Source of the DNA: Monilinia fructicola | Lineage: Eukaryota > Ascomycota > Leotiomycetes > Helotiales > Sclerotiniaceae | Direction of reading: 5' to 3' | Assembly (NCBI GenBank): GCA_008692225.1 | Contig: VICG01000005.1 | Coordinates: 963,001 to 1,027,000 of the forward strand | Length of the DNA stretch: 64,000 nt | Shown: positions 1-12,100 of the stretch, one piece after another | Layout: the number at the start of each line of letters is the position of its first letter | Numbering within the stretch: the first letter of the stretch is position 1 | The notes under the pieces: generated by a model | What the model was told of the DNA's origin: nothing | The model's database searches: none | Seen by the model: the letters and a program-made list of their open reading frames with translations, nothing else | Program-made: the position numbers and the translations under genes

Positions 1-2024
1 TGCATAAATAAATATACAGATACATAGAAACATAAATATATAATTTAAATATCCATGAATACATACATACATATATATACCGACTTACTAAGCAGCTACC
101 TACTACCTACCTACACCTACCTACTCCATATCTTCTTCCATTAGAGTCTTCTTCACATTACTGTACCAACCCCATCCAGCCATACAGTAGGTACCTACTA
201 CCTCCAGCTAGGTAAGTAAAGTCTGGGGTCCCCTCATGAATCGGCCCGTTCCACGCAACCCCGCTTAACGCACAGCTTGTTTTTTCTTTATACAGTATTG
301 CAGTATTTTGATATAGCAGGTGTGAGTATGAGTAGACACCGACTAGGTGGTACATACCTCGGTAGATACCTGATAACCCAGTAGGTAGGTACCTCCAGTT
401 AGCTATGTATCTAATATAAAGATTATTCAGGAGGTATTTTGATTTCCAAGGTTGTATATATACCTAGGTATATATATATGTATATATATATTACATAATC
501 TGTCCCGGTTTTGTTCGAGTCAACAAACCTTGGAAGTCCGAGTTATTCAGGGCGCCGGGTATGACCTTAGAATAGCACCGACGCTTTGTAACGTATAATA
601 AAAGGGACTCGGTACCCTTCCAAGACATTGCGAAGATCTCATTGAGCTAGGAGGTCTAGAGAAATCGGGTCCCTCAAACTATTGCCAGCTGGGTAAGTAC
701 AGTGATAAATAGTATATCGACAGGCATCGAAAAATGGCGGGACCTCGAGATTATCCAGCCGAATGATGCATGACAGGATGCCGTTTCGTAAGAAGTAATT
801 AGATTGAGGTTGACACACAGGGAATTGGAGTCTCTTCAGCTAAAACTGAAGCAATAAAACCGATATCCGTCCGAGTCACGGTACTGTACATTTCTTTTTT
901 ATGACAAACTAAAATCCCTGTTTGTACAGAGTAGAGTACAGAGGCACTACAAGTACCTAGGTAGGTAATAGGTATAAATTCTGCATGCAAGTCTAACCCA
1001 CTGCCATTTAAGCATATTGAAGATCACCCATGCAAGCAATTCAGGTCCAGCCTCCAGATTCAGCGTGGAAGAATATCAATACAGCCGTGAGGTATCATGC
1101 GTTAAGGCAAAGATTATACTCAAGTCAAGGTAGGGCGGAGAGCCATAAAAGTGTGGATTCCGATGCTTGCACTATGGTGTCCACGAGTATGAGCAGTTCA
1201 CGTCAAGTCAACGAAAGGGACGACGATAATGAATAGCAAGCAATTGTTTTGTCGGGCACTTTCTTCCAGGGGGATGCCAATGTGAAGACGTGTGAATATC
1301 TATATAATACTCAACTTGATGCGCAATGCGCCGGTCTACCATGGAAAATTATTTTTTAACAGAGCAACGAGCGATCGAGGACGGTGCTCTTTTCTGCGCA
1401 GATAGCCTATCAACCATATGGATCCTCCACAAGGCCCTTCGTTGGACCATATAATCGCCGTGTAAATTGAATAGTATCGCATTCATGAATGGAGCGTTGC
1501 TCCATCACGCAAGTGTCCCGAAGTTGAAATGTAGACGAGAGGGTTATTCCGCAACCTCAAGGGCTAACAGCCTAGGCAAACAGATTTGGAATCTGACGTC
1601 TTCAGTACACTCATCCACCGAATCAGCCGAAGCGACTCAGGTTTCATAAGGACCGATCTTTCAGAGATTTGTCAATCGGATATTGACATCATAGAATACC
1701 TTGGTAGGTTGATGGCTCCATAGACGATTGAACTGCCTCAGCATACAACCTTACGCCTCCGCTGCAAGCAGTTTTGGTGAAGGGACGCTGGACACAAATC
1801 TCATGTTTTGGTAAGAAGAAAATCAAAAACTTTCTGCGAGAGAAAAAAGTTTTGTAGCGAAAAGTATCGCGCTAATTTAGCGTGATTTTAGATTGTACTA
1901 GTGTGTATTCGGCTAGAGCAAGTTTACCTCAGTGCCTCACAAATCGACTTCAACTTTTGTCCATCTCGCGAAACCACTCAACAAAAATAACCATCAACTA
2001 ATCTTCTCAACATATAACATCACA
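1..2024. other. Intergenic DNA and SART-1 leader
   Basis: No coding region is recognisable; the open frames here are under 100 codons, with no domain-like composition. The left third is AT-rich and contains many TACCTAC/GTAGGTA words, including two copies of the perfect palindrome TACCTAGGTA (461-470 and 954-963). The last 200 bases are a plausible promoter and 5' leader for the splicing-factor gene that follows, but no firm TATA box or transcription start is visible. Confidence 0.6.
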
Positions 2025-4092
2025 ATGGCGGACGCAATTTCCATCGAGGAGACGAATCGAATCCGAGCTTCCCTTGGTATGAAACCTTTGGCAGTACCAG
2101 GTGCCGCCGGTCCAGTTTTCAAAGAAGCTCCTGCTGCACCAGCAGAAGATGCTGGCAGTACATTAGAATCGCGACAGGCTGAAGGCTATGATAACTATCG
2201 AAAATTACAAGAAGCTGAAGAAAAATAAGAGGAAACGAGAGGCCAAAGCAGAAGCTATCAAAAAAGCGCGAGATACCGCCAAACGATTTGCGAAATTAGA
2301 AGGCAAAGGTCTGGGAGAAGCTGATGATGATGGCGATCTGGATGCTAAAGCTTGGTTGATGAAACAAAAGAAGCGACAAAAGGAGATTGAAAAAGCGAGA
2401 AAAAAGGAACAGGAACGTGCCGAGGCAGAAGCCGCAGCAGCCGCCGAATACACAGCCAAAGATCTCGCAGGCGTCAGAGTCGGACATGAGTTGGATACAT
2501 TCGCCGAGGGTGAAGACCAAGTTCTCACATTGAAGGATACAAACCATCGATGAAAATGAAGCGGAAGGTGATGAACTGGAGAACTTGGAGCTGCGAGAGC
2601 GTGAGAAATTGTCTGAGAGGTTGGAGCTCAAGAAGAAGAAGCCTACATACAATCCAAACGACGATGATGAGTCCGGCGAAAGGAAGATTTTGGCGCATTA
2701 CGATGAGGAAATCGACGGTAAACAGGGAAAGAGATTTACATTAGACGGTATGGGCAGCACTACTGAAGCCGCTTTGGTAAATGCTGCATCCACCAAGAAG
2801 GCAAAAGCCAAAACTTTCAGTCTTGATATATTAAGTAAGCATTTAGCCTCGAATACCTTGCAATCCAACCGGACCATTCACTAACGTAGCATTTAGAGGA
2901 CGATGAGCCGAAATCCGATTACCTTGATATTTCAGACATCAAGGTTAGGAAGCCCAAGAAGAAGAAGGCCAAGTCAACACGACAAAAGGCGGTGGATGAA
3001 GATGATGTCTTCCCCGAACCCGAGCCTGCCGTGTCCAACGGAGATGGCGCTGATGCAATGGACATTGACCAAGGCGCTAAACCTACCAAGAAACGAACTT
3101 TTGAGGATATGTCATTTGTTGATGATGATGATTTACAAGCTTTACTTGCCACCCAACGAAGGAACGCATTGAAGAAACGCCAAAAGGTACGACCAGAAGA
3201 CTTGGCTCAGCGATTACGGGAAGAAGCATCGGCAACCCCAGTAGCAGAAAATGAAGAAGGAAATGATTCGGGACTTGTAATCGACGAAACTTCGGAGTTC
3301 GTTGCGAACCTTCATAAAACCAGCGGCGCCAGAGCCTAAACACAGATCAGTATCTCGGCCAGCAGATGCCGTCACCTCCATGGATGCTGATTCTGATGAT
3401 GATGATGGAGATGTCAAGATGAATGAATCTTATGCGAATATAGAGGATGATGAAGACAGACTGGCCCGGGTTAAGCGAGAAGAAGAGGCAAATGAAAGCA
3501 TTGAAAACAATGGGTTGGAAAAGGAAGCTACCCTCGACAATGTAGGTCTAGGATCTATGTTGAATATTCTAAGAGGAAGAGGTATTCTGAAGACTTCAGA
3601 GTCTGGAGATGCGGCCACAATTTTCAGAGAGAAACAAATGTTCCTCGCAGAAAAGCAAAGACGCGAGGCAGAAGCAGAGAGAAGAGCCAAATATCAAAAG
3701 AGAAAGAGATCGTACTACAGGCCGCCTAGATCGTATGTCGGCTCGTGAAAAAAGAAGAGCATGCTAGACAACAGAACACTATGCGAGATCAGCAAGAGTC
3801 TAGACAGCTAGCAGATCATTTTAACAAAGAGTATAAGCCTAACGTGGAACTGAAATACATCGATGAGCACGGAAGACATATGAACCAGAAAGAAGCGTTC
3901 AAACATCTATCACATCAGTTCCACGGCAAGGGAAGCGGGAAACAAAAGACTGAAAAATTATTGAAGAAGATCGAAGACGAGAAACGAAGGGAAGCTCAGA
4001 GTGCACTAGACGGCAGCCAAATCGGTGGCATGACAGGAGCGGCAGCACAACAGTTGAAGAAGAACAGACAGGCCGGTGTAAGATTGGCTTGA
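2025..4092 (+). CDS. SNU66: SART-1/Snu66 family U4/U6.U5 tri-snRNP protein, frame-broken
   Basis: The SART-1 family (human SART1, yeast Snu66) is a component of the U4/U6.U5 tri-snRNP needed to activate the spliceosome in the nucleus. The start chosen at 2025 gives the typical opening MADAISIEETNRIRASLGMK; an in-frame ATG at 1932 looks like leader. Recognisable blocks follow in order: a Lys/Glu-rich helix ending KLEGKGLGE, LTLKDT, RKILAHYDEE, VRKPKKKK, MSFVDDDDLQALLA, LGSMLNILRGRG, YIDEHGRHMNQKEAFKHLSH and the basic C-terminus. One clear intron lies at 2835-2896 (branch CTAAC at 2881, phase 1). The reading frame is broken five times, each by one extra base: T at 2226 inside an A-run, AAA 2541-2543, AAAA 3316-3319, an A within 3696-3706, and A6 at 3748-3753. 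Removing one base at each restores about 660 residues of continuous family-like protein. Assembly error is more likely than loss of the gene. Confidence 0.88.
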
Positions 4093-5189
4093 TCAGATCG
4101 ATTCGAGCAAGAATTGAAGATATTCATTATGGTGCAAAGGTGCAGACTCCTATATTGTACTTAGATTTTATTACAATGCTGACAAAGTTTTGAGAAGATA
4201 CAAAGTGTACTTTCGGTACATGGTGTGTGATTGATGGTAACTCTACTTGAGGACGGATACTAATTTATAGTGAATTTCTCTACATATGTACTTCAAACAC
4301 GGTAAGTGAGGGTTATTATTTATCTCTCCACCTTGCTTGTTTAATGATGGCAGCGATGAGTTTTATATGTAAGCATCGCATACCATATTTCTATCTTATT
4401 CTCCATCTCTACGCAATGTTTCGCCGATCCATGACGACATTCTGTTCTTACATGCGGCCCTACTGGAGAGGCACAGAGCATGTGAGATGAATTATTCGGT
4501 GCCTGCACAGCATGAGCCTAGCAATACTAACTTCATCACCAACACGTATACGCACAAACATTTGCATCATATATATATATATATATCTTCATCTCTATTT
4601 CAATTCACAGAACATACTTCCTTCCGACTTACATTGATGCATACCTATATACTACCTAGTAGCCATCACTTTACGGATCGATTGACTTGGATAGTAGGAT
4701 GAAGGGGTAACGCGTAAACAAATAGATAGATAATTTTAGACACCAAGCAATCCACACATTCTCCACATCCCCCAATATTAATGCATGCATGTTGAATGAA
4801 TGATTCATTCAAAAGATTCAACACCAATAGAACTGTGGAATGTGCAATTCAAACAGTCGAATGACCGATATTGAAGAGTGAAGGGTGAAGACTGCTGGTC
4901 GCTGAGTAGTGGTAGTGGTAGTGGTAGAGTGCTATTGGTATTGGTCATCAATCATTCGTCTCCATCGAGCAATGTAACAAGATAAAATAGAACAAAATAA
5001 GATATAATAATATAAAATCCTATCCTATCTTATCTAGAAGAACAATCAATCATTCCTGGGCATGGGCGATCGATCGATCGCCGAGCAAGCAGGATTGGAG
5101 AATGGACGGTAGGTAGGTGCATAGGGAACCTCAAATTACGATTGCCCATCACATGTCTCCCAAATACCTACCTACCAACCAACCAACCA

Positions 5190-5220
5190 CCATACCATAC
5201 CATACCATACCATACCATAC
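5190..5220. repeat. CCATA pentanucleotide microsatellite
   Basis: About six tandem copies of CATAC/CCATA in a C-rich stretch. It is transcriptionally and functionally uninformative, and it creates spurious Tyr/His/Thr-rich open frames on both strands. Confidence 0.9.
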
Positions 5221-5822
5221 GCACCCACCCGAGGAATCCCCCTGCCCAACCACCATCACCCACCCACCCCATCCTCCCAAAATCACCAAGACCGAGAACC
5301 ACCCAACGCCGACGCTCCGCCAGATACGGCTGTGTATGCGCCATGAGCAGAATACGCCATAGCCACCTCCAGTACCATCGACTGGCCGAGATTCCGTTCC
5401 GCGCTGCGATTTCGGGTCTGAGGCGCCCGGCCGATGCGGTGATGCGTTGGAACGAACGGTCTGCAGGATCGGGCTGTCATGGGGCTGGGCTGGGCTGGGC
5501 GGGGCTGGGCGGGGCGTGGCTAGTTGCTTAACCTCATGTACGGCGCCTATGGAGTACGCTGTGCTGTATGTATGGAGGAGTGTGCTTTTAGATTTGGCTT
5601 TTGGGGCGCCGGGTGTGGGTGTGGAGTGGGTTTCTTGCTTCAACTGCATGAGTATGCTACACTACTCTACGCTACACTACACTACTTACTTAGCTACTAC
5701 TAGTTTTGTTGGTGGGGGGAGGGTTGGGGGAGATGAAGTTTGTGTGTGCGTAGGCTGGCTGGGTTAGGTGTAAGGTTGACTCGTGCGTTGTGTGGTGTTG
5801 GAGTTAGTTGCTCGTTAGTTGT

Positions 5823-5850
5823 ATGACATATGTCATATGACATATGTCAT
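5823..5850. repeat. 28-bp perfect palindrome
   Basis: Two abutting copies of the 14-bp palindrome ATGACATATGTCAT form a 28-bp sequence identical to its own reverse complement. It is followed directly by tandem GTTTGTC units to about 5885. It could extrude a cruciform, or it may simply be a simple-sequence expansion. Confidence 0.9.
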
Positions 5851-6140
5851 GTCATTTGTCGTTTGTCGTTTGTCGTTTGTCGTTTTTTCTTAGAGGAATA
5901 CTGCACTGCACCTCGGTCGTCTCAAACATAACATAGACTACCTGTGGAAAGTACGATGGCGCATCCGGAGGTTAAAATGAGATGAAGAGGTGCGAGAAAG
6001 GAACGCGGCGAGATCGCTGTTACGGGAGAGATTTGAGGGTAATTTTCATGTCCATGCTTCTGTATTATTTCATAGTGTCCACGGGATAAAGGTTCGCGCG
6101 CTCATGATGTGTACTCCTACCAGGCCAAAGCAAAGAAGAC

Positions 6141-6174
6141 CAAACCAAACCAAACCAAACCAAACCAAACCAAA
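6141..6174. repeat. CAAAC pentanucleotide microsatellite
   Basis: Roughly six to seven head-to-tail copies of CAAAC. No coding meaning is seen. Confidence 0.9.
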
Positions 6175-7639
6175 TCGGGCTTCCCTACCAAATCCCATTA
6201 CATTCCCTTCCATCCCCTCGTCATTCCCATTGCCTTCAGCATGCGATTTCCAGATCCGTAGACAATTAACCTCCGCCCTCTTTCCTCTTCATGAATCCGA
6301 TTGGTTCCCTTTCCCCTCCTCCGAATTACGCGGGGATTGACTCGGACTCGGCGCATGCCCAAATTCGTTCCGAGAAACGTCATCGCAGCCCAGAGAAACT
6401 CTTCTCAATTAAAATGGTATGGCGTTCGAGACCTGTCCATTGATATCTACGGGTGCCCCTAACATTCTTTCACACAAGCTCGTTAGCCTCCACTTCCTTT
6501 TCGTGATCGGTTTGTTCGCGTCATGAGAGTGAGGGTGGGGAGAAGGTAGCGAGTAAGGTGGCATACTTTTTACCGGTTTCGGTAGCGCAGCAGCCGACAA
6601 ATATCGAGGCTGGCCAGCATACTAACTATTGTCCTGGTTAGTCTGGAGGAAAACAGTTGGTGGCTTGGGTGGGTGTCGTGTGGCGTGGCGTGGCGCGATA
6701 CAGGGTAGAATGAATTATGACGGATTTTACAGCGAGGTGGATATTTTCAGGCTAAGATGAGGAGGTTGTGGAAGACTCACGGCGGACAGTACACCAATTC
6801 CGAAACCAAGTGTTGGACCGACTACCTTTACATGACACGGGTTTTGATCGGTGCCACATTGGATGCAGACCCATGGGATTGGGAGGCCGATTCCATCGCA
6901 CATTTTGGAAGAAGGGAAGAGGAAAGGGCAGTATTGAGAGGGGGTTGGTGTGATGGGATTCTGGAGAATGAATGGATGGATATTATCTGATATGGATTAA
7001 GAGAGGTGGTGGGTATGATGGAAAATGCGATATAATCGTATGAGATGAGACGAGATGAGATGAGATGAGATGGAGATAAAATGAAGAGAATAGATGAAGA
7101 TAAAGGTTAAGTTGTAAGATGGATGAAATGATGAACTTAGATACCTGCTACTATAGCTTGGGATGAAACAATATAGGTTAACTAGGTTGGTAAATAGTAG
7201 GTTAACCATTAGGTATACACTTTTAGACCAAAGAGAGGTTGGTGAAGTACATTTTTGAAAGCTATCTAGTAGTAAAAGTAGGTGGAAAGTAGAAAGTAGG
7301 AAGTAGAAAGTAGGAAGTAGGAAGTACGTAGTATGTAGTACGTAGTAGGTAATAGGTAGTAGATAGTAAGTAGCAGTCAACAGTACTCGAGTAGTAGTAG
7401 AGTAGTAGAGTAGTTGGAATATTTGATAATTACCAGGTAGATATCACTAGGTTTGTAGATATGTACGTAGATCTGACGTAGTGATTTATTATCGTAGTAG
7501 AAATAATGTTTTACATCGGTTCTTCGGTTCGGAAGCTTTTTGATTGGAAGGATAGCGAGTACACCTGAGGTAGAACTATACGGAGTAGAACATTGAATAT
7601 AGTATAGTATTTGAGTATCTAGGGGGGTGGGGATTTCCA

Positions 7640-8300
7640 AGGTTGTTTAAATAGTATATAGCAGGTATTTAAGGATGATTTATATATTTATATACGGAGT
7701 AAAAGAGTAGGAAATAATAATAGCTACTAGATAGATACTCGAGTAGGTATCTAGATATTATATCTATATACGAGTATCTCTATATCTCTATATATCTCTA
7801 TATTTATATATATACCTAGGTAGTACTTACCTATTGTAACGAATATTACGTGCCTTAGACACGTAATATCTCATCACGCTTACCTTAGTTTAAGCTAGCT
7901 TTAAACCAAGCGATACTATATATAAAAGAAATCTCTTAAAGATCTCTTTTCTTTTTAGCTTTTTTATTCTAATTAATTAATCTCTATTAATTCGCTCTAG
8001 TATATAATCGTAACAATTAGTATATATAATTACTAAATATATTAGTATATATAAAACTAAATTAAGAAGATTTAAGGTTAATTAAATATTAATCAAGTTT
8101 TAAATACTAAATAGTAGAGAATATAATAAATAGAAAAAAATAAAATAAACTTTCTATCTACCTTTAGCTAGTAGATGGATACTACCTACCTGGGTATCTA
8201 TAGAGTACCACGCGAAGTCTTTATCAAAATATCAATGTCATTTTATAAACTGTTTCATCTAATTATTATTAATGCACATATACAAAGTACTGTAACGGAA
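7640..8300. repeat. AT-rich island, possible RIP-degraded repeat
   Basis: Composition drops to very low GC with dense TATATA, TAATTA and TTAATTAA words, sharply different from the flanks. Such islands in ascomycete genomes are commonly transposon copies altered by repeat-induced point mutation (C-to-T, TpA enrichment). No intact transposase or reverse transcriptase frame remains. The call rests on composition only. Confidence 0.45.
7835..8015. mobile_element. Possible solo-LTR-like unit
   Basis: The unit starts TGTAAC and ends GTAACA, so it has the TG..CA ends of an LTR. Near the left end is the inverted repeat ATTACGTG-(7 nt)-CACGTAAT. A TATATATAAAAG box lies near the centre, followed by a pyrimidine-rich tract, as expected of an LTR promoter. 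Against it, the 5 bases on either side (CCTAT and ATTAG) do not form a target-site duplication, and no second copy is in this window. Confidence 0.35.
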
Positions 8301-8866
8301 ATGTATCCACTCCGATAGCCTAATCCCTCTCAAGACATATTTGCAGTATTGGATCCATGCATCTAAATTTATAATCTAATCCCACCTATTTAGTACTGTA
8401 CAGAGTCAGAGTACATCGTACAAGTACAGTAAATACAGTACTCCTGTAGGTAAGTTTGCAGTTTTTTCTCTGTCCTCCAAAAGTGGAGTGAATCAATCGA
8501 ATGGCTTTCATTCATCTCAAGCCGAGGGGTGATTCATCCAAAAAAGTACCCTACCTGTCTCCAGCTATCAGCAATTCAGGTCGTATTACCAGTACCGGTA
8601 CTTCTTCTTTAGATGACTTTACTAGATTAATTAGATCCATGGCTTTAGACGTCAACTACTTACTTACCTAGGTCCTGTCCCCCATTCTAGACCATTGAAA
8701 TGATACCTACCTAAGGAGTATATACGGAGTACTCTACAGTCCTAATCAAGCACCTCCCTCCCTACCTACTTGGCTCGGAATGGACTTTTGATTCTTGACT
8801 TTTGAATGACGGGGTAATTACTCGAGTAGTACTCCAGGCTCAAGTAATCTATGTCCCTGGTACTTT

Positions 8867-8904
8867 ATGGATGGATGGATGGATGGATGGATGGATGGAT
8901 GGAT
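8867..8904. repeat. ATGG tetranucleotide microsatellite
   Basis: About nine tandem copies of ATGG/GGAT about 300 bp upstream of the fork-head gene. Confidence 0.9.
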
Positions 8905-8995
8905 TAGGTCGGCTACTAGTTCTAGTACCTCTTAATTACCTCCTACCTCCAAGACCTCTTGATTCAAGTCAAATTAAAGTTTTCATCCGATAGCC

Positions 8996-9005
8996 ATCAC
9001 GTGAT
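8996..9005. promoter_or_regulatory. ATCACGTGAT palindrome (E-box type)
   Basis: A perfect 10-bp palindrome with a CACGTG core lies about 190 bp upstream of the fork-head gene start. Fungal bHLH factors of the Cbf1 and SREBP types bind TCACGTGA-like sites, so it may be a promoter element. This is inference from the motif alone. Confidence 0.35.
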
Positions 9006-9198
9006 CTTATCCGGTCCCTCAAAAAATAAATCCGACCATTCATTTTTAGATATACTCCTTCGTCTGCCCGCCCCCATTACTTCGAAAGTCGAAAGCGACA
9101 TCTTCGCAACCTCAGTGTGATCCCCCCGACGACTCAGTGACTAGGACCCTCCTGCATGACATATTACTGCCTTCACAATACTTCACAGTAGAAGGTGG

Positions 9199-12100
9199 AT
9201 GAGTTGTTTATTATTAGCAGCGATGACTTCATCAAAGACCGCAGAAACCGTTACTCAACCTGTTGCGCCTGTTGCAACAATGTCTACAACCACCTTCAGT
9301 ACCGATAACAACCCTTTGAGTACCCATATGAATGATCCCCAAGACAATGCCAAACTCTTCTTCCCAGAACAAGACAAGTCTATCACTGCCGCAATGGATA
9401 CCACTCTCCCTTCGAATTCAACCCAACAATTGGCGCCCCTCCCCGAGAACACAAATCCGTCCGCGGCAAAAGGATTTGATTCTGCAAAGGAAACGGAGAA
9501 ACCAGAATTGTCAAACCACTCCGACATCAAAGTATCCCCACACCCGGAGGAGCCAATCGATTCTGTAATGGAGGATTATCACCCCAAAATCGAACAAGAC
9601 TCAAACGGAAAAGAGGCCGTTGACCCTAACCCTGAAATTAATACGCATAGCAATGTCGAACCGACAACTCAACTCATTCAGAAGCATTCACAGTCGCCAC
9701 CTAATAGACCTCTCGATACAGTTCCGCTTTGCGACCAATCGAACGTGCTTCCAGGCACCGATCAATCACTTTCTTCCAATTACCAAGATGCTTGTCAGCC
9801 AAATACCGGGGATATAGATCCTGAGGATATGTTTCGGGGCATGTGTGGTAACAATGAGCCCATGGCGCCCGATTTCAAGGGTCGGACGTGGATGCCTGAA
9901 CATATGAACTTGGCGAATTCGGGTGTGCAATTGGATGGCTTTGCAAAGCTACTCTTCGATGATAGCACATTTTACATGACCACACATGAAGTCATCATCG
10001 GTCGTGATACGGTTGCCCAAAACAACTTGCTTAGATACGAAAAAGAGCAAGCCCTTATTGAGCGGGCATGGAATGAGTCTGGACTAGGCCCTGATGGCAG
10101 CAGCCAAACAGCCATTGATTCTAATATGCCTCGACAAACCATCATCAACATAAACCCCCGTGCTGGAATCTTGGAGTCTTGGATGTCTTTGCATAATGAA
10201 AAGCGAAGTCGCAAAGGAAAGAAGCTTAAGAATCAAACGTCACAAATCGGCACTGGTGCTCGTTTGCCTGCGGCAAATGGAAATATGCCACTTCAAAACC
10301 CCGATCCACATAGTTGCCCTGTCGTCCGTGTACATCCTCCCTTCGATAAAGGTCTCGCCGGCTTCAAAGCTATATCTAGAGAACACGTTAGAATATTCTA
10401 TGATGATCACCAAGATATATTTAAAGTGGAGTTTCTTGGTAGGAATGGAGGATTTGTGGATGGTGTTTTCTACGAACCCAAGCAAATAGCAACCCTAAAG
10501 AGTGGTAGCAAATTACAGTTGGGATTTATATATGTCACGTTCGCATTACCAGATCTCGTGATCGACGACACATCATTCCAGTACCAGGATGAAGTCCAAG
10601 AGGAGGCTGCTTCTGGAACAATCTACTCAGAAGGGGGCAAGGAGATGAGCCTTAGTTTTGATGATGTACCACGAGCCGGTGACCAGAGGTCCACCGACAA
10701 TAGTGAATGCTCTTCAGATTATAGAAATGGATACAATGTGACCGAATTGTCCGACAACGAAGAAGAGAACATAGATGGTGGTTCAATTCTAGATTTTGCT
10801 GGAAACTCCGACAATGGACTCCAAGATCTTGAAGACGAAGACAACAGCCTGCATGACCTGGAACACGAAGAGGAAAAGTCCATCCAAGAAGAACCTCTCG
10901 TAAATCAGCCAATTGACACCAGTCCACAGCCTGCAAAGAAACGTGGACCAGGACGACCACCTAAGAATGGTGTCATGTCCAAAAGAGAGCAACAAATTGC
11001 GAAGAAAGAGGCACTGGAGAGAGAGAGGATCCAAGAGGAAGAAAGGGCTCAGGAAGAACAAAAAGTTGAAGATCAAGTTCAAGGAACAGCCTCAAAAACT
11101 GTGCCTGGGAAAAATAAGGTTGGTAGACCAAGAAAGCATCCTCGACCAGAAGTGGCAGAAGAAGGACCACCACGACAAAAACGTAAATATACCAAGAGAC
11201 AATCTGGTCCTAAGTCACCCGCATCCCCTGATGAGGACAAGTTTGATGATGATGGTAATTGCATACAAGCCAAGAGTGGGAGCACCAGAAAAGTCGCCTA
11301 TACTTTGAAGGAAGTCAGTCGCAACAAAGAAGACTATACTGCGGAACGGCTTGAAAAGCCACATAGGAATTATCTTCAACTCGTCTATGAGCTTCTTGAA
11401 GAGGCTGCAAGGCCTTTGTGTCTTCCACAGATTTATAACGAAATGGAGGTCAAGTTTCCGTATTTCCTCTTCCAAGACTCAAAGGGATGGCAAAGTAGTG
11501 TCAGGCATAACTTAGGACAGCATGAATGTTTTGAACGTACGAAGCGCGCTGGTAAAGGCTGGGCTTGGACATTAAAACCAGGCTCAAGTTACATGAAGGA
11601 GAAAAAGAAGAAAGAACGTTCACCCCCTGTCGCCGGTGGGAATCAACCAATATATCAAGCTGGTCATCCAATTCCTGGCTACGGTGTCAATCAAATGCAA
11701 CCCCCACCTGGATATATGTTCAATCCCCAGCTATATCAAAGTCAGATGAATCCGCATCAGCAACAAGAGCACCCCCAGTATCAACAAGGGCAGCCTTACA
11801 TGGGCCATCCAAACCACCACTATGCGCCTTACCCAATGCACCAAGGTTACGTTCCGCCTCCAGGTATTCCAGCACCCTTTCTGCCTCCAATGGTACCTCA
11901 ACTGGGAGGTACAGCACCGGCTTCATATAGTTCTCCTTATGCCCCAAAGCCATCCGCTGCAACAGCACAACCTCAAGGTACTCAGCAACAACCTCAAGGC
12001 ACTCAACAGCCGCAAGGCGCTCAGCAACCCCAAACCACTCAGCAACCCCAAGGCGTTCAGCAACTTCAAGCCGCTCAGCAGCCTCAACCTCAACAGCTAC

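Larger units (their letters stand above)
4093..8995. other. Long intergenic region, repeat-rich
   Basis: Nearly 5 kb without a recognisable gene. Its open frames (for example 5142-5531, 5149-5649 on the minus strand, 5990-6340) are low-complexity Pro/Thr or Gly/Trp strings read through microsatellites and GC-biased repeats. It holds pentanucleotide repeats, a 28-bp perfect palindrome, an AT-rich island with an LTR-like unit, three copies of TACGGAGTA and an ATGG array, listed separately where useful. Confidence 0.6.

Noticed and set aside
2215..2235. AAA-TAA-G at the first SART-1 break, resembling the +1 frameshift signal of Euplotes ciliates
   Set aside because: The other SART-1 breaks lack this motif, and conserved residues show the shifts occur upstream of the stops at extra bases, not at the stop codons. 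Programmed shifting is not supported.
5149..5649. 166-codon minus-strand frame
   Set aside because: Low-complexity Gly/Val/Tyr and Pro strings read through pentanucleotide and GGGCT repeats; no domain and no splice support.
7835..8015. Complete LTR retrotransposon
   Set aside because: No second LTR, primer-binding site or pol frame nearby; at most a solo LTR-like unit without matching target duplication.
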